This document shows positions 1 through 10,016 of a stretch of 45,013 bases of DNA, piece by piece; positions within the stretch are counted from its first letter, which is position 1; each line of letters opens with the position of its first letter. This stretch comes from Gammaproteobacteria bacterium (lineage in GTDB: Bacteria; Pseudomonadota; Gammaproteobacteria; Burkholderiales; Nitrosomonadaceae), in assembly GCA_030431985.1 (NCBI GenBank), contig JAUIIB010000023.1, positions 1 through 45,013 on the forward strand, read 5' to 3'. The notes beneath the pieces were generated by a model. It made no database searches and had not been told where the DNA came from. It saw nothing but the letters and a program-made list of their open reading frames with translations. The translations under genes and the position numbers were made by a program.

Positions 1-45
1 CCCAGTGATGCAGCATCTGTTCGTTCAATGTTGCCTTATGCATAA
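1..45 (+). CDS. rpmI: 50S ribosomal protein L35, C-terminal end (partial)
   Basis: Only the last 14 codons are inside the window; the frame starting at base 1 reads [14 protein letters not shown] and then stops with TAA. The ending 'VRSMLPYA' is typical of L35 C-termini. The next gene is rplT, and rpmI-rplT is a conserved ribosomal pair (usually after infC). The spacing of 11 bases to the rplT start, with an AGGAGA ribosome binding site in it, fits co-transcription. The 5' part lies outside the window. Confidence 0.85.
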   Translation, partial: PSDAASVRSMLPYA

Positions 46-56
46 AGGAGAGAACA

Positions 57-416
57 ATGCCTAGAGTAAAGCGCGGTGTAACGGCACATGCACGACATAA
101 AAAAATTCTTAATATGGCCAAGGGTTATCGCGGTCGCCGAAAGAACGTTTATCGAGTTGCAAAACAGGCAGTAATGAAAGCGGGGCAATATGCCTATCGC
201 GATAGACGGCAACGTAAGCGTCAATTTAGAGCGTTGTGGATTGCTCGCATTAATGCTGCGGCGCGTGAATGTGGTTTATCTTACAGTGTATTTATGAATG
301 GTTTGAAAAAGGCCAGTATTGAAATAGACAGAAAGGTTCTGGCCGATCTTGCTGTTTTTGATAAACCGGCTTTTGAGAAGATTGTAGAGCAAGCTAGAGC
401 TGGTTTGGCAACTTAA
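57..416 (+). CDS. rplT: 50S ribosomal protein L20
   Basis: L20 binds 23S rRNA early in large-subunit assembly, and in many bacteria also represses its own operon. The 119-residue length is standard. The N-terminus [18 protein letters not shown] and the basic motif [11 protein letters not shown] are family hallmarks, and the globular C-terminal half ([19 protein letters not shown]) is also typical. The ATG is preceded by AGGAGAGAAC, a good ribosome binding site. It sits directly behind rpmI and is followed by a hairpin terminator before pheS, so the ribosomal pair and pheST can be uncoupled. Confidence 0.98.
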   Translation: MPRVKRGVTAHARHKKILNMAKGYRGRRKNVYRVAKQAVMKAGQYAYRDRRQRKRQFRALWIARINAAARECGLSYSVFMNGLKKASIEIDRKVLADLAVFDKPAFEKIVEQARAGLAT

Positions 417-438
417 TCCTTTGAGACTATGTTACATA

Positions 439-471
439 GGGAGGTTGGGTTGATCCCATACCTCCCTTTTT
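439..471 (+). terminator. Rho-independent terminator between rplT and pheS
   Basis: The arms GGGAGG..GGG and CCC..CCTCCC pair around a short loop and are followed immediately by TTTTT. It lies 22 bases after the rplT stop and 55 bases before pheS. In enterobacteria the pheST leader is an attenuator with a Phe-rich leader peptide; the only ATG frame here (from 429) has one Phe, so a classical Phe-codon attenuator is not supported. It probably acts as a partial terminator. Confidence 0.8.
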
Positions 472-520
472 CTTATCTTATGAAGTTGGGACAGTAATTA
501 ATTATCGTTTTCAGGTTTGA

Positions 521-1546
<1,026 letters not shown>

Positions 1547-1585
1547 TCAAATGACTGTCATTTTATTCTAACTGGCATATTTCTT

Positions 1586-3952
1586 ATGAAATTTTCAGAA
1601 AATTGGCTTCGTACCTTTGTTAATCCTAATAGTACCCGAGAAGACCTGGCTCATCTTTTAACAATGGCCGGCGTGGAAGTAGAAATGATTGAGCCGGTTG
1701 CAGCGCCATGTGATCAAGTCGTGGTGGGTGAAGTGCAGCAGATTGAGAAACACCCGGACGCCGATCGCTTAACAGTCTGTCAGGTTGATGTAGGAGATTG
1801 CGCCGATGAACCGCTGCAAATTGTTTGCGGTGCGCCCAACGTGCGTGCGGGGATTAAAATACCTTGCGCATTAGTTGGCGCACAATTGGCTGATTTAAAA
1901 ATAAAGAAAACAAAGCTACGTGGCGTCGAGTCGTCGGGTATGCTGTGTTCTGCTCGTGAGCTCGGGGTTAGCCAGATTGCCGATGGATTGCTGGAATTGC
2001 CTGGTTCGGCCCCAGTGGGTAAAAGTTTTTACGATTATTATGCGTTGAATGATCATGTTTTTACCTTAAGTATTACGCCGAATAGAGCCGATTGTCTGGG
2101 AGTTTATGGCGTGGCGCGCGAAATTTCTGCGATAGCCAATACGCAGCTTAAGTCTTTAAATACGGTGCCGGTCAATGCTGTAATTGACGATGAGCTGGAT
2201 ATACATGTTCATATGCCGGATGCTTGTCCATTGTATTCTGGTCGTGTCATAAGAGACATTGAGCCAGATACGGAGACACCATTATGGATGAAGCAGCGAT
2301 TGGAGCGAAGTGGTTTACGTTCGATTAACGCGGTGGTTGATATTACCAATTACGTGTTGCTTGAGACGGGCCAACCTATGCATGCTTTTGATCTGAAAAA
2401 GATTGATGGCGATCTCCATGTGCGGTATGCGAAACCTGACGAATCTATACAGTTACTCAATGAAAGTCAGATAGCCTTGACAGCTGATATGTTACTCATT
2501 ACCGATGACCGAAAGCCATTGGCACTTGCAGGTATTATGGGTGGATTGGATAGTGGCGTAGTCATGAAAACCACTGATATATTTTTAGAGTGTGCTTATT
2601 TTAATCCAGATGTCATTTCGGGAAAATCGTTTCGAATCGGGTTCAGTAGTGATTCGGCTTATCGGTTTGAACGCGGTGTGGATTTTGGTGCTACGCGCAG
2701 TATGCTTGAATACGCAACAGGTTTAATTCAATCGATTTGTGGCGGGAAGGCGGGACCCGTTATCGAAAAATGTTCTTCGTTACCACAGCGGCCCCCAGTA
2801 ATTGTGCGTCCGGATCGGGTGATACGCGTGCTGGGTATGGTTCTGGATAACAGTCAAATTGCGGAATATTTTACGCGGCTGCGGTTCGATTTTACCGAAC
2901 AAGACGGTGTATTTAAGGTCACACCGCCAAGTTATCGCTTTGATCTGGTTATAGAAGAGGACTTTATCGAAGAGTTGGCAAGAATGCATGGATACGATGC
3001 AATACCTGCTCAGTTGCCAACGGCTGGTCAGGTAATGTTGCCGGTGCCGGAGTCAGTTCGTACCACTGCACAAATCAAGCAAATGCTGGTAATGCGCGAT
3101 TACCAGGAAGTGATTAATTATGCTTTTGTAGACAAAGCATGGGAAATTGAGCTGATTCAGAATGACGATCCTATCGCGCTGCAGAACCCCATCGCGAGTC
3201 ATCTCAATGTGATGCGCAGCAGCCTAATGGGTGGGTTGATTGCTAACCTGCAATTTAATTTGAACCGGAAGCAGGAGCGGGTGCGTTTGTTTGAGCTGGG
3301 GTATTGTTTTGAGAAGAGTGCTGCAAAACCGTGTATTCAGGTTGAGAAATTAGCTGGATTGGCTTATGGCAATGTGTATTATGAACAGTGGGGTGTAGCT
3401 TCGCGTACAATAGATTTTTATGATGTAAAGTCAGAAATAGAGATGCTCTATCAGTTTCAAACGATCGAATTTCAACCGGTTGCTCACCCAGCCTTTCATC
3501 CTGGAAAGTCCGCTCAAATTACGATAAATACTAAGCCCGTTGGTTGGTTGGGGGAATTACATCCAAAATGGCAGAAAAAGTATGATTTGCCTAAACCGGC
3601 ACTTCTGTTTGAGCTGTTGCTGGATAGCGTGTTGCCTGCATCATTGGCACAGTCTAAAGAATTATCCAAGTTTCCGCCAGTCAGACGTGATATTGCAATC
3701 ACTGTGGATAATCAGATCCCTGTACAATCCATATTATCAAGCTTATATGAGCAAAAGTCGGCGATAGTGACGGAAATTACGTTATTTGATATTTATCGAG
3801 ACAATGCTCTGGGCAAACAGAACAAAAGCTTGACCTTTAAAGTGATACTTCAAGATTCAGAGAAAACGTTAACCGATACTGATGCTGATGCTGCTATATT
3901 CTCTTTACTTCGTGTCTTGGAAAACGAATTCAACGCTGTGCTTAGAAATTAA
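1586..3952 (+). CDS. pheT: Phenylalanyl-tRNA synthetase beta subunit
   Basis: This is the beta subunit of PheRS, which binds tRNA and edits mischarged Tyr-tRNA. At 788 residues it is full length. The order is an N-terminal MKFSENWLRTFV, an EMAP/tRNA-binding domain (about residues 40-150, with KHPDADRLTVCQVDVG), a B3/B4 editing domain around 210-380 (SINAVVDITNYVLLETGQPMHAFD), a B5 domain near 405-480, and a C-terminal ferredoxin-fold anticodon-binding domain with FPPVRRDIAITVD near residue 694. It follows pheS directly. A 250-base gap separates it from ihfA, which is often tightly linked. Confidence 0.97.
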   Translation: MKFSENWLRTFVNPNSTREDLAHLLTMAGVEVEMIEPVAAPCDQVVVGEVQQIEKHPDADRLTVCQVDVGDCADEPLQIVCGAPNVRAGIKIPCALVGAQLADLKIKKTKLRGVESSGMLCSARELGVSQIADGLLELPGSAPVGKSFYDYYALNDHVFTLSITPNRADCLGVYGVAREISAIANTQLKSLNTVPVNAVIDDELDIHVHMPDACPLYSGRVIRDIEPDTETPLWMKQRLERSGLRSINAVVDITNYVLLETGQPMHAFDLKKIDGDLHVRYAKPDESIQLLNESQIALTADMLLITDDRKPLALAGIMGGLDSGVVMKTTDIFLECAYFNPDVISGKSFRIGFSSDSAYRFERGVDFGATRSMLEYATGLIQSICGGKAGPVIEKCSSLPQRPPVIVRPDRVIRVLGMVLDNSQIAEYFTRLRFDFTEQDGVFKVTPPSYRFDLVIEEDFIEELARMHGYDAIPAQLPTAGQVMLPVPESVRTTAQIKQMLVMRDYQEVINYAFVDKAWEIELIQNDDPIALQNPIASHLNVMRSSLMGGLIANLQFNLNRKQERVRLFELGYCFEKSAAKPCIQVEKLAGLAYGNVYYEQWGVASRTIDFYDVKSEIEMLYQFQTIEFQPVAHPAFHPGKSAQITINTKPVGWLGELHPKWQKKYDLPKPALLFELLLDSVLPASLAQSKELSKFPPVRRDIAITVDNQIPVQSILSSLYEQKSAIVTEITLFDIYRDNALGKQNKSLTFKVILQDSEKTLTDTDADAAIFSLLRVLENEFNAVLRN

Positions 3953-4203
3953 AGCAGTACGAAAGCGGTGAATGCCGCAGGAACAATTGAAGAAAGATCG
4001 ATACCTGTGAATTATTTTGATTGCAGTTGTTATACAATTACTATGTTCTACCATATTATGTTGAATGGGTGACTGAATATAATTATAGTCCGTGGATTAT
4101 GGAGATGGGGTGCGAGTGAATCGCTCATCTTAGTAAATGATAAGTCAGAATTAATACTGCCATTGCAACAATCTTAATTTAAAAAAACTATGTGGAGAAA
4201 AAT

Positions 4204-4512
4204 ATGGCTCTTACAAAAGCTGAGCTAGCTGATTTGTTATTTGAAAAAGTGGGTTTGAACAAGCGCGAAGCGAAAGATATGGTTGAGTCTTTTTATGAAG
4301 AAGTGCGAGCCGCTCTTGAAAAAGGTGAGGGTGTAAAATTATCAGGTTTCGGTAATTTCCAATTGCGCACTAAACCTCAACGTCCTGGAAGAAATCCCAA
4401 AACAGGGGAGGAGATTCCAATTACTGCGCGGCGTGTTGTGACCTTTCATGCGAGCCAGAAACTTAAGAATATGGTTGAGCAAAATTATCATGGACAACAA
4501 GAAGATCGGTAA
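4204..4512 (+). CDS. ihfA: Integration host factor alpha subunit
   Basis: A DNA-bending histone-like protein of 102 residues. The start [19 protein letters not shown] and the beta-arm motif [14 protein letters not shown] are diagnostic of the HU/IHF family, and the pheT-distal position is typical of IhfA. An ATG 12 bases upstream (4192) is also open, but GGAGA at 4194-4198 is well placed for the ATG at 4204, and the family normally begins MALTKA, so I chose 4204. The last 23 bases overlap the next gene, suggesting translational coupling. IHF works as a heterodimer with IhfB, which is not in this window. Confidence 0.96.
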   Translation: MALTKAELADLLFEKVGLNKREAKDMVESFYEEVRAALEKGEGVKLSGFGNFQLRTKPQRPGRNPKTGEEIPITARRVVTFHASQKLKNMVEQNYHGQQEDR

Positions 4513-4879
4513 TCAATTTCCTCCTATTCCTGCAAAGCGATATTTTACTATTGGAGAAGTAGGCACGTTGTGTGGCGTTAAGCCTCATGTTTTACGTTAT
4601 TGGGAACAGGAGTTTACGCAGTTAAAACCTGTTAAACGCCGTGGAAATCGCCGTTACTATCAACACCAGGAAGTCTTGTTAATTCGCAGGATTAGAGAAC
4701 TTCTTTATGATCAGGGGTTTACCATTAATGGCGCGCGTAATCGTCTTGGCCAGCCTGTACCCAATGCCCAATCTTCGCAAAAATTAACGAAAGACCTATC
4801 TACGCAGCCCGAAGTTGACATTGATTATGTTAGAAACGAGATTAAAAGCATTCGGGCGATGTTAATGTCTTTAACGTAA
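4490..4879 (+). CDS. MerR-family transcriptional regulator
   Basis: A 129-residue protein with an N-terminal MerR-type winged helix: [25 protein letters not shown], then the wing segment [22 protein letters not shown]. The C-terminal part is short and lacks an evident metal-binding Cys cluster or ligand domain. The start at 4490 ([10 protein letters not shown]) overlaps the ihfA end; a longer frame from 4448 lies within ihfA and is less likely. MerR-like genes of this type commonly follow ihfA in betaproteobacteria and others, but I do not know their target. Confidence 0.85.
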   Translation: MDNKKIGNQFPPIPAKRYFTIGEVGTLCGVKPHVLRYWEQEFTQLKPVKRRGNRRYYQHQEVLLIRRIRELLYDQGFTINGARNRLGQPVPNAQSSQKLTKDLSTQPEVDIDYVRNEIKSIRAMLMSLT

Positions 4880-4919
4880 ATACCATTGAATTTACCGTTT
4901 TTTAAGTTTGATTTTGTTT

Positions 4920-4928
4920 TGCTATAAT
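4920..4928 (+). promoter_or_regulatory. Extended -10 promoter for tRNA-Pro
   Basis: TGCTATAAT is an extended -10 element (TGn plus a perfect TATAAT) ending 10 bases before the mature tRNA 5' end. The -35 region (TTTTAA at about 4900) is poor, which fits an extended -10 promoter. This is an inference from position and consensus. Confidence 0.55.
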
Positions 4929-4938
4929 TTCTTTTTTT

Positions 4939-5015
<77 letters not shown>

Positions 5016-5099
5016 GAATCGGTTTTGACTAATTAATATATCATCAATGCGTATTTCTTCACGGTTTTGATTACTTGTTAACATCTTTTAATGTAAACG

Positions 5100-5843
5100 A
5101 TGCGCATTTTACTGAGTAATGACGATGGATATTTCGCGCCAGGCCTGGCTTGCTTGGCTGAGGCACTTGCAGAGATAGCCGAAATTATTGTTGTCGCCCC
5201 GGAGCGCGACCGAAGCGGGTCGAGCAATTCTCTAACGTTGGATCGGCCATTAAGCCTGCAGCGTGCCCATAACGAATTCTATTTTGTTAATGGCACGCCG
5301 ACAGATTGTGTACACCTGGCCGTTACTGGTATGTTAGACATTTTTCCTGACATGGTTATTTCGGGTATCAATAATGGCGCTAATATGGGGGATGATACGG
5401 TTTATTCTGGAACTGTTGCAGCTGCAACAGAGGGTTTTTTATTGGGTGTTCCTTCATTAGCTGTATCTCTGGCTGATGGATCAAACGGAAATTATACGAC
5501 GGCTGCGCAGGTGGCGGTTGATCTCGTGAAGCGATTTGATAAAGATAAGCTGAGCATCCCTATTCTATTGAATATAAATGTACCTGATATCGAATATAGC
5601 CAAATTCAGGGTGTTCGTGTAACGCGTTTGGGACGCAGGCATAAAGCAGAGCCCGTAACTAAGACCCTGAATCCGCGAGGGGAGTTCGTGTATTGGGTTG
5701 GGCCGGCAGGACCTGCTCAAGACGCGGGTGAGGGAACGGACTTTCATGCGGTACAATCGGACCATGTTTCGATTACACCGCTACAAATTGATTTGACGCG
5801 GTTTGATCAGATAGCATTTGTGGCGCAATGGCTGAATAAATAA
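5100..5843 (+). CDS. surE: 5'/3'-nucleotidase SurE
   Basis: A metal-dependent nucleoside monophosphatase/exopolyphosphatase of 247 residues, the normal length. The N-terminus [16 protein letters not shown] carries the metal-binding Asp pair. [11 protein letters not shown] holds the conserved Ser, and [22 protein letters not shown] supplies the metal-binding Asn and the signature loop. It is the first gene of the surE-pcm-nlpD stress-survival group, conserved across beta- and gammaproteobacteria. The start ATG lies 84 bases after the tRNA. Confidence 0.97.
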   Translation: MRILLSNDDGYFAPGLACLAEALAEIAEIIVVAPERDRSGSSNSLTLDRPLSLQRAHNEFYFVNGTPTDCVHLAVTGMLDIFPDMVISGINNGANMGDDTVYSGTVAAATEGFLLGVPSLAVSLADGSNGNYTTAAQVAVDLVKRFDKDKLSIPILLNINVPDIEYSQIQGVRVTRLGRRHKAEPVTKTLNPRGEFVYWVGPAGPAQDAGEGTDFHAVQSDHVSITPLQIDLTRFDQIAFVAQWLNK

Positions 5844-5973
5844 TAGATTCATCGCAGCGAAAGGGGTTTTCTTGAAATTTAGAATAAATAATAGAATGTT
5901 ACATTTTGTAATTTTCCAGTTTATGGGGTCGCGATACGCTGCTCACAATAACAGATATTTGCGTGGATTTTAG

Positions 5974-6639
5974 TTGGTGAGTACCCGTTTTTCAGGAATT
6001 GGTATGACTTCGCAGCGAACGCGTATGCGTATGGTTGAGCGCTTGCGTAATCAGGGTATTGCTGATGAAAATGTATTGTCGGTTATGGGTTCTGTTCCAC
6101 GTCATCTTTTTGTCGAGGAGGCGTTGGCAAGCCGAGCTTATGAAGATGTTGCCCTGCCTATTAATTATGGACAGACGATATCCAGCCCTTGGGTTGTTGC
6201 GCGAATGTGTGAATTATTACGTGATGGTTCATCCCTGGAAAATGTTCTCGAGGTCGGTACGGGTTGTGGTTATCAGACAGTCGTATTGGCGCAACTAGCG
6301 CGACAAGTTTGTTCAATAGAAAGAATTGGACCACTACTAACCCGTACGCGTATTCGGTTGCATAAATTACAAATCAGAAATATTTATTTAAAACATGCCG
6401 ATGGTTTGTTAGGATTGCCTGAAGCGGGGCCATTTGATGGTATTATCATGGCTGCGGTAACAACTTTTATTCCGGCTGCTTTATTGGAGCAACTTACTGT
6501 CGGAGGACGTATCGTATTTCCTAAAGGTACTCAAAAACAAAATTTGTGCGTGATTGAACGTAATGCGCAAGGCTATACAGAAACCACACTGGAAGAAGTA
6601 AATTTTGTGCCTATTGTGCCTGGCGTCGTAAAATCATAG
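5974..6639 (+). CDS. pcm: Protein-L-isoaspartate O-methyltransferase
   Basis: This enzyme repairs damaged proteins by SAM-dependent methylation of L-isoaspartyl residues. The frame contains GIGMTSQRTRMRMVERL, the family segment ALPINYGQTISSPWVVARM, and the SAM-binding motif VLEVGTGCGYQTVVLAQL. Start choice is open: TTG 5974 gives 221 residues, GTG 5977 gives 220, and ATG 6004 gives 211. The homologous N-terminal segment (GIGM) lies upstream of or at ATG 6004, so the longer start is plausible. nlpD follows after 19 bases. Confidence 0.95.
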   Translation: MVSTRFSGIGMTSQRTRMRMVERLRNQGIADENVLSVMGSVPRHLFVEEALASRAYEDVALPINYGQTISSPWVVARMCELLRDGSSLENVLEVGTGCGYQTVVLAQLARQVCSIERIGPLLTRTRIRLHKLQIRNIYLKHADGLLGLPEAGPFDGIIMAAVTTFIPAALLEQLTVGGRIVFPKGTQKQNLCVIERNAQGYTETTLEEVNFVPIVPGVVKS

Positions 6640-6658
6640 CAATACTGAGGAAATTGCA

Positions 6659-7693
6659 ATGGATAATGATCAAATACTGTTGAAACAACAGGATTCTTTG
6701 GGCAAGTTTATTTCAAGGGTATGCTGGTTGTGTTTGTTTTTATTAATTGGTTGTGAAACAACGAAAGCGCCAGCGCCTGTTACTGAACGAACTGTTTCAC
6801 CTCAAAAGACAGTTGGGGTGGATAGTGTTGCTGGTGAAAAGCAGGTTGATCGCTATTATGTCGTACAGAAGGGTGATACATTTTATAGTATTGCGTTGAA
6901 ACACGGCATTGATCAAAGGGAGCTTGCCGAATGGAACAATATTACCGATCCTACTTCAATTAAACCGGGTCAACGTATTAATTTATCAGTACCATCAAAA
7001 CAAGCTGAACCAGCCTTATACGCCCTACCACGGCAATCTGAAATGCCCCTGATTGATTCAGGTCGCGATTTTTCACATGGAACAACCAGTTTGTCTGGTA
7101 CGTCGACGGGACAAGATCTGGCTATTCAAAAGGTTAAAACATATCCCAAAGCATTAAAGCTGCCTTATTCTGAGCAAAACATGGCGCGCCTGCAGTATTC
7201 TGTCAATCCAGCCTTTAACCAGAATTCATCTGATTACTCATCAATCGGAGGTGGTTCAGGTACTCGGATTGAGAATGCTGAGACGTTTATCAAACCAAAT
7301 ACAGAAAAGATTTTAAATGTTTCTCAAGAAGACTGGATATGGCCAACTACGGGAGCGATATTGTCTTCATTCTCGAGTAATTCAAAAGGACTGAAGATTT
7401 CCGGGCAACAAGGGCAATCAATTGTGGCGACGGCGGCAGGCGAGGTGGTTTATAGCGGAAATGGTCTGCGCGGCTATGGTAATCTGATCATCATCAAGCA
7501 TGATGATGCACTGCTAAGTGCATATGCGCATAACAGTAAGCTGCTGGTTAAAGAAGGCGATGCTGTTGATCAGGGGCAGAAAATTGCGGAAATGGGGAAT
7601 ACAGACACCGATCAACCTCAGCTTCATTTTGAGATTCGCAGATACGGAAAACCGGTTGACCCACTGAAATACTTACCAGCTGATTCAGATTAA
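6659..7693 (+). CDS. nlpD: Murein hydrolase activator lipoprotein NlpD (LysM and M23 domains)
   Basis: An outer-membrane lipoprotein of 344 residues that, in the known family, activates cell-separation amidases. An N-terminal hydrophobic stretch ends in the lipobox LLIGC (Cys32). A LysM domain covers about residues 66-110 (YYVVQKGDTFYSIALKHGI), followed by a low-complexity linker and a C-terminal LytM/M23 domain (about 225-340). The M23 metal ligands look degenerate: the usual HxH is QLH here (PQLHFEIRRYG). This fits an activator rather than a hydrolase. GAGGA at 6647-6651 supports the start. Confidence 0.93.
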   Translation: MDNDQILLKQQDSLGKFISRVCWLCLFLLIGCETTKAPAPVTERTVSPQKTVGVDSVAGEKQVDRYYVVQKGDTFYSIALKHGIDQRELAEWNNITDPTSIKPGQRINLSVPSKQAEPALYALPRQSEMPLIDSGRDFSHGTTSLSGTSTGQDLAIQKVKTYPKALKLPYSEQNMARLQYSVNPAFNQNSSDYSSIGGGSGTRIENAETFIKPNTEKILNVSQEDWIWPTTGAILSSFSSNSKGLKISGQQGQSIVATAAGEVVYSGNGLRGYGNLIIIKHDDALLSAYAHNSKLLVKEGDAVDQGQKIAEMGNTDTDQPQLHFEIRRYGKPVDPLKYLPADSD

Positions 7694-7704
7694 TCATATT
7701 CAAT

Positions 7705-8133
7705 GTGATTATTCGTCTTAGACCGTCAGGGTGGCTAACGGCGATATTAATAGCGGCACATGGCTTTGCCGGAGTGATTGTAGGTCTGTTACCTGTGCCG
7801 TTGACGGTTCAATTTATTGGCGTTGTATTGCTCTTCTTCAGCCTGACAATTTATTTGGGGCGGGATGGGCTATTAGGTTTCGCATGGTCGGTAGTCCAGC
7901 TAAAATTAATTGATGAATTAAATTGTGAACTGGAAACAAAAGACGGGCGGATAATAGACTGTACAATATTAGCATCGACATTCGTGTCATCCTATTTGAC
8001 TGTATTAATGCTGCAGCCCATTCATAGCAGGCTTCATCGTAGCGTTATTATTTTGCCTGATAGGATAGAGGCAGATGAATTTAGACGACTAAGAATACTG
8101 TTACGATGGAAGTGGAAACAGCCGACCAGATAA
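7705..8133 (+). CDS. YgfX/CptA-like inner-membrane protein
   Basis: A 142-residue protein starting at GTG 7705, 11 bases after nlpD. Two N-terminal membrane segments (about residues 10-52) follow RPSGWLTAI. The C-terminus ILPDRIEADEFRRLRILLRWKW closely resembles the PF07254 family, where 'LLPD...D.FRRLRVLLR' is typical. In E. coli YgfX (CptA) was described as the toxin partner of SdhE and also linked to cytoskeleton proteins; there is no SdhE gene beside it here. The assignment comes from motif memory. Position behind nlpD, where gammaproteobacteria often have rpoS, is noteworthy. Confidence 0.65.
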   Translation: MIIRLRPSGWLTAILIAAHGFAGVIVGLLPVPLTVQFIGVVLLFFSLTIYLGRDGLLGFAWSVVQLKLIDELNCELETKDGRIIDCTILASTFVSSYLTVLMLQPIHSRLHRSVIILPDRIEADEFRRLRILLRWKWKQPTR

Positions 8134-8135
8134 AA

Positions 8136-8167
8136 CGCATAAAGTAACCCGAAAGTATATTTATGCG
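8136..8167. terminator. Inverted repeat between convergent genes
   Basis: CGCATAAA (8136-8143) and TTTATGCG (8160-8167) form perfect 8-bp arms around a 16-base loop in the 81-base gap between the convergent ygfX-like and TIGR04073 genes. There is no strong U-tract on either strand, so termination activity is uncertain. Confidence 0.35.
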
Positions 8168-8214
8168 CAATGATTCTTTGTCTTATTAGGCTTTATGATT
8201 AGCGCGGTTGGCAG

Positions 8215-8574
8215 CTAACGCATTTTCCAGGCGCTATAGGTCGTTTCCCGATCAAAATTGTCCCAGATATAAGCCGGTTTTGCGATGGGTGTAGTAGGTA
8301 TTAAGAATGTCGCAATATCCAAGGCGCCGGTAAGGCTTCTGCCAACAGCGTGAAAAATTCCGGTAAATAGTCCGGCCGTCATTCCGTAGGTAGCGCCGTG
8401 TCTATGTCCCGTTACTATCATAGTTTTAGGGATTTCTACGACACCAGTGACTGCGTTGGCAATGCCGTTGCCAAGTTTCTCACCAACTTTGGTCGGATAA
8501 TTATGGGCCATTACTCCATTGGACAGGCAAAATATTGTGCTAAGAAAAATAAAAATTTTGATTGTTTTTTTCAT
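8215..8574 (-). CDS. Exosortase-associated protein, TIGR04073 family
   Basis: A small secreted protein of 119 residues from the ATG at 8574 (MKKTIKIFIFLSTIF, signal peptide with likely cleavage after VMA). The mature part has KVGEKLGNGIANAVTGVVEIPKT, then Gly-rich GMTAGLFTGIFHAVGRSLTGALDI and TFLIPTTPIAKP, matching the pattern I recall for TIGR04073, reported in genomes with exosortase/PEP-CTERM systems. A longer frame to 8610 is possible but would add 12 residues before a clear signal sequence. No exosortase or PEP-CTERM substrate is in the window. Function unknown. Confidence 0.7.
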   Translation of the reverse strand: MKKTIKIFIFLSTIFCLSNGVMAHNYPTKVGEKLGNGIANAVTGVVEIPKTMIVTGHRHGATYGMTAGLFTGIFHAVGRSLTGALDIATFLIPTTPIAKPAYIWDNFDRETTYSAWKMR

Positions 8575-8716
8575 GAGCAAATCAAATCCTTTATGTTGGA
8601 TAAAAATCAAACTGTTTTGTTTAATTAGTGCATGACCTCACCTGGAAAGAGGTGAGACGTAAAGTATCATAATTCAAATTGTTTTTGATGTCTCTTGAGC
8701 AAAATCAGCCTATGAG

Positions 8717-9220
8717 CTAGTCAGATTTTTGTTTTAAAAAAATCATAATTCTCTCGACCTCTGATCCAATTTGATGAGATGGATAGTTTTGTTTTTCCAG
8801 TTCAGCTCTGATCAAAAATGCCATTTCGAGAACCAATAGTTCTGATGTGTTTTTGTCATCATTTTCTAATGCATTATGGTACTCTTTTTGAAAACGATTG
8901 ATAGCTTTAGTGATTTTTGTGTTGCTTTCATCGCTTGGTAAAATGGCCTCAAGCTCATATTTTAAATTACTGGATATGGTGGGTTGTGCTATTTTTGTTT
9001 GAGCAGTCTCGGTGGGAAACAGTTTTTGGATATATACGGCAACCATAATAAACGTGATGCCGGCGACTGTTGCGGCGGTGACAAAGCGCCCAAGCCTGTA
9101 TTCTTTTTCTAGAAATCTGATAGTTGCGTTTTTTTTAAAGCCCTGTCCGACTAAGACTGCTAATCCAATAAAAAATAAAATGGCGCCAGTAGCCATAACG
9201 ACGGGTACGATTGGATTCAC
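8717..9220 (-). CDS. Conserved-looking two-TM membrane protein of unknown function
   Basis: A 167-residue protein from GTG 9220, with GGGAG about 11 bases upstream. Two predicted membrane helices: residues about 5-25 (VVMATGAILFFIGLAVLVG) and 46-66 (AATVAGITFIMVAVYIQ). They are followed by a soluble, helical C-terminal domain rich in Glu, Lys and Asn (about 80-167). I do not recognise the family. It is probably monocistronic, with 142 bases to the TIGR04073 gene and 224 bases to the next lipoprotein. Confidence 0.7.
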   Translation of the reverse strand: MNPIVPVVMATGAILFFIGLAVLVGQGFKKNATIRFLEKEYRLGRFVTAATVAGITFIMVAVYIQKLFPTETAQTKIAQPTISSNLKYELEAILPSDESNTKITKAINRFQKEYHNALENDDKNTSELLVLEMAFLIRAELEKQNYPSHQIGSEVERIMIFLKQKSD

Positions 9221-9444
9221 TTTTATTTTCTCTCCCTGAAAATTAGCTTGTTATTTATTTTGCGTTAATACGTTAAAGCTAACGTATTACTTCCGTCATA
9301 AAACAACCTGCATTGTTGTTAAATCGGAAGTCCATCACAATGTTATATTCTAGCCTAAAATAAGGTTCCAAAAGTACAGCTTACTTGTTGTTGTTTAAGT
9401 TACTGGGCTGTTTAATAAAATTGTGAGAAATAAACCAAGGTTTA

Positions 9445-9993
9445 TTACCTTGGAGGAGGTGGCGGTGGATTTCCAGGTGGTGGAGGTGGCGGGGTAAATC
9501 CGGGTTGCGCTGGTAAAGTTCGGATTGATTTTTGGCCGGTTGAAGGAGGAAACTCGTTAGTAAATTTTCCGGCTGTGGGAACGCGGTGGCCCAGAGCGTA
9601 CATACATTGTATATAACTGATGTCGTAGCGAAACTGACTCTCATAGCCTGAGCGTGAAGCAGTATTTGCTCCAACAAGGCCGCCGGCGGCAAGTCCTGTA
9701 CCTGCTCCAATGGCGGCGCCTTTGCCGCCAGCGATAGCGGCGCCAGTTGCTGCTCCCAGTCCAGTTCCCACTGCAGCACTCGTTGCACCACTGGTAGTTG
9801 CTGCACTGTTAGGCGTGACGCCACCAACTTGTTCATAGGCATAACGTCTGCATTCAGAGTCATCAAGGCGGAACTGTTCAAAGCTTTTGCTGGACCCAGG
9901 TAGAACCATAACACTGGGCCCTGTCGGCAGACTCGAGCAGGCCGCAAGTGCTGTGATTGGCAATAGAATAATTAACTGTCGTAAGTTAAGCAT
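9445..9993 (-). CDS. Glycine-zipper lipoprotein with poly-proline tail
   Basis: A 182-residue lipoprotein. The ATG at 9993 is chosen because GAGGAGG lies 6 bases before it; the open frame continues upstream to 10104 without support. The signal peptide ends in LAAC (Cys19). The mature part begins with SSLPTGPSVMVLPG and the FEQFRLDDSECRRYA segment, followed by a glycine-zipper stretch (about 76-108, G-x3-G repeats such as GAATGAAIAGGKGAAIGAG) as in outer-membrane-associated lipoproteins. The C-terminus has two runs of six prolines, likely needing EF-P for translation. It is 23 bases after the gene at 10017-10403 and is a paralogue of the broken gene at 10533-10762. Confidence 0.82.
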   Translation of the reverse strand: MLNLRQLIILLPITALAACSSLPTGPSVMVLPGSSKSFEQFRLDDSECRRYAYEQVGGVTPNSAATTSGATSAAVGTGLGAATGAAIAGGKGAAIGAGTGLAAGGLVGANTASRSGYESQFRYDISYIQCMYALGHRVPTAGKFTNEFPPSTGQKSIRTLPAQPGFTPPPPPPGNPPPPPPR

Positions 9994-10016
9994 ATTTTGC
10001 CTCCTCATGATTTGGA

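Noticed and set aside
429..497. Possible pheST leader peptide
   Set aside because: The frame contains one Phe codon only and spans the terminator; no run of Phe codons, so attenuation by Phe-tRNA is not supported.
8136..8167. Inverted repeat as a definite terminator
   Set aside because: No T-tract on either strand; retained only at low confidence.
9447..9947. 188-codon minus-strand frame (9381-9947) overlapping the lipoprotein
   Set aside because: No signal peptide or ribosome binding site; the other frame has GAGGAGG, a lipobox and a glycine zipper.
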